From the NCBI GenBank assembly GCA_026995955.1, contig JALWNJ010000100.1, forward strand, positions 1 to 6,775: a stretch of 6,775 nucleotides of DNA, written 5' to 3'. Shown here piece after piece: positions 6,310-6,775 of the stretch. The translations under genes were made by a program, and so were the position numbers. The notes below the pieces were generated by a model, which saw nothing but the letters and a program-made list of their open reading frames with translations, ran no database searches and was not told the DNA's origin. Source of the DNA: Gammaproteobacteria bacterium. Its GTDB lineage: Bacteria > Pseudomonadota > Gammaproteobacteria > J044. How positions within the stretch are numbered: the stretch's first letter is position 1; every line of letters begins with the position of its first letter.

Positions 6310-6361
6310 GTGACCCCCTGCGGCAGCATTTCGGGAAGTTGCCGCACGGGTGCCGGGTCAC
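6310..6361 (+). repeat. Nested inverted repeat ahead of the response regulator
   Basis: An outer 7-bp pair (GTGACCC at 6310-6316 with GGGTCAC at 6355-6361) encloses an inner 7-bp pair (TGCGGCA at 6319-6325 with TGCCGCA at 6340-6346) with a 14-base loop. An alternative pairing extends the inner stem by CCC/GGG past one C-C mismatch. No T-run follows, so it is not a typical intrinsic terminator for the thioredoxin gene. It ends 29 bases before the response-regulator ATG. The rest of the 177-base gap (6214-6390) shows only a TATATT at 6230-6235 without a good -35. Confidence 0.55.
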
Positions 6362-6390
6362 GACAAGAGCGCAAAGAGAAGGATGCAGGC

Positions 6391-6775
6391 ATGACAGAGC
6401 AGGAGAAGACGGCTTCGGGCAACCGTCCCAAGATCCTCATCGTGGACGATTCCCGCGTGGTTCGGGCGTCGATGCACAAGATCCTCGACGACCGTTTCGA
6501 GGTCATCGAGGCCGCCGACGGCGAGGATGGCTGGATGCAGATCCGCGCCAACGAGGATCTGCGCTGCGTGTTCACCGACTATTCGATGCCCGAGCTGGAC
6601 GGTTTCGGCCTGCTCGACCGCATTCGTGGCTCGGCCAACAGCCGCATCAACCGCCTGCCGGTGATCCTGGTGACCGGCAACGAGGACGACAGCGGGGTGC
6701 GCAAGGAGGCGCGCAAGGTGGGTTTCAATGGCGTGGTGATGAAACCCTTCAAGTCGGCCGAGATCCAGCAGTGCC
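6391..6775 (+). CDS. CheY-like response regulator, 3' end cut by window edge
   Basis: The visible 128 residues form a nearly complete receiver domain after a short polar leader (1-12). KILIVDDSR carries the acidic pair D19-D20, D63 in TDYSMPELDG is the predicted phosphorylation site, T95 in LVTGNE is the conserved Thr, and K118 in MKPF is the conserved Lys followed by its Pro. All residues needed for phosphorylation are present. The start is supported by GAGAAGGA at 6376-6383, seven bases before the ATG. Whether it ends as a single-domain CheY type or continues into an output domain (GGDEF, HD-GYP, DNA-binding) lies outside the window, and no cognate kinase is visible. Confidence 0.92.
   Translation, partial: MTEQEKTASGNRPKILIVDDSRVVRASMHKILDDRFEVIEAADGEDGWMQIRANEDLRCVFTDYSMPELDGFGLLDRIRGSANSRINRLPVILVTGNEDDSGVRKEARKVGFNGVVMKPFKSAEIQQC

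Noticed and set aside
6111..6575. 154-codon open frame on the minus strand across the thioredoxin end, gap and response regulator
   Set aside because: It overlaps two well-supported plus-strand genes and their gap, and its translation is a Ser/Arg-rich sequence without family signals.

Overview
The window looks like a high-GC gammaproteobacterial chromosome, most likely from a sulfur-oxidising member of the Chromatiales/Ectothiorhodospiraceae type. The lineage hint is a small secreted Gly/Tyr/Pro-rich protein that fits the sulfur globule protein family. The ArgE and the chloride-channel subclade are ordinary for gammaproteobacteria. The exact genus cannot be read from this sequence. I see no mobile element, CRISPR array, tRNA or rRNA.

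Layout: (1) On the minus strand, argE (N-acetylornithine deacetylase) is followed after one base by a ClC-family chloride channel/antiporter gene that runs off the left edge. The two are almost certainly one transcript. (2) Divergent from argE, across an interval of at most about 59 bp, is a complete P2-type cation-transporting ATPase of 897 residues on the plus strand. (3) This ATPase converges with the sulfur-globule-type gene on the minus strand. A perfect 12-bp GC-rich hairpin lies between them and probably terminates both. (4) A 260-bp regulatory interval separates the sulfur globule gene from a divergent thioredoxin-like gene (active site WCSPC). It holds a good sigma70-type promoter, a leader hairpin, and a near-perfect FNR/Anr-type palindrome. 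(5) After a 177-bp gap with a nested inverted repeat comes the start of a CheY-like response regulator, cut by the right edge.

The genes do not form one pathway. The left half is housekeeping (arginine synthesis plus ion transport). The right half has a possible redox/sulfur theme: a periplasmic sulfur-storage envelope protein and a thioredoxin share a control region with a predicted oxygen-responsive operator. The points most worth a second look are that shared region, the ATPase whose membrane segment 6 has Ala where calcium pumps have a key Asp, and the structured leader before the response regulator. No clearly undescribed system is visible.
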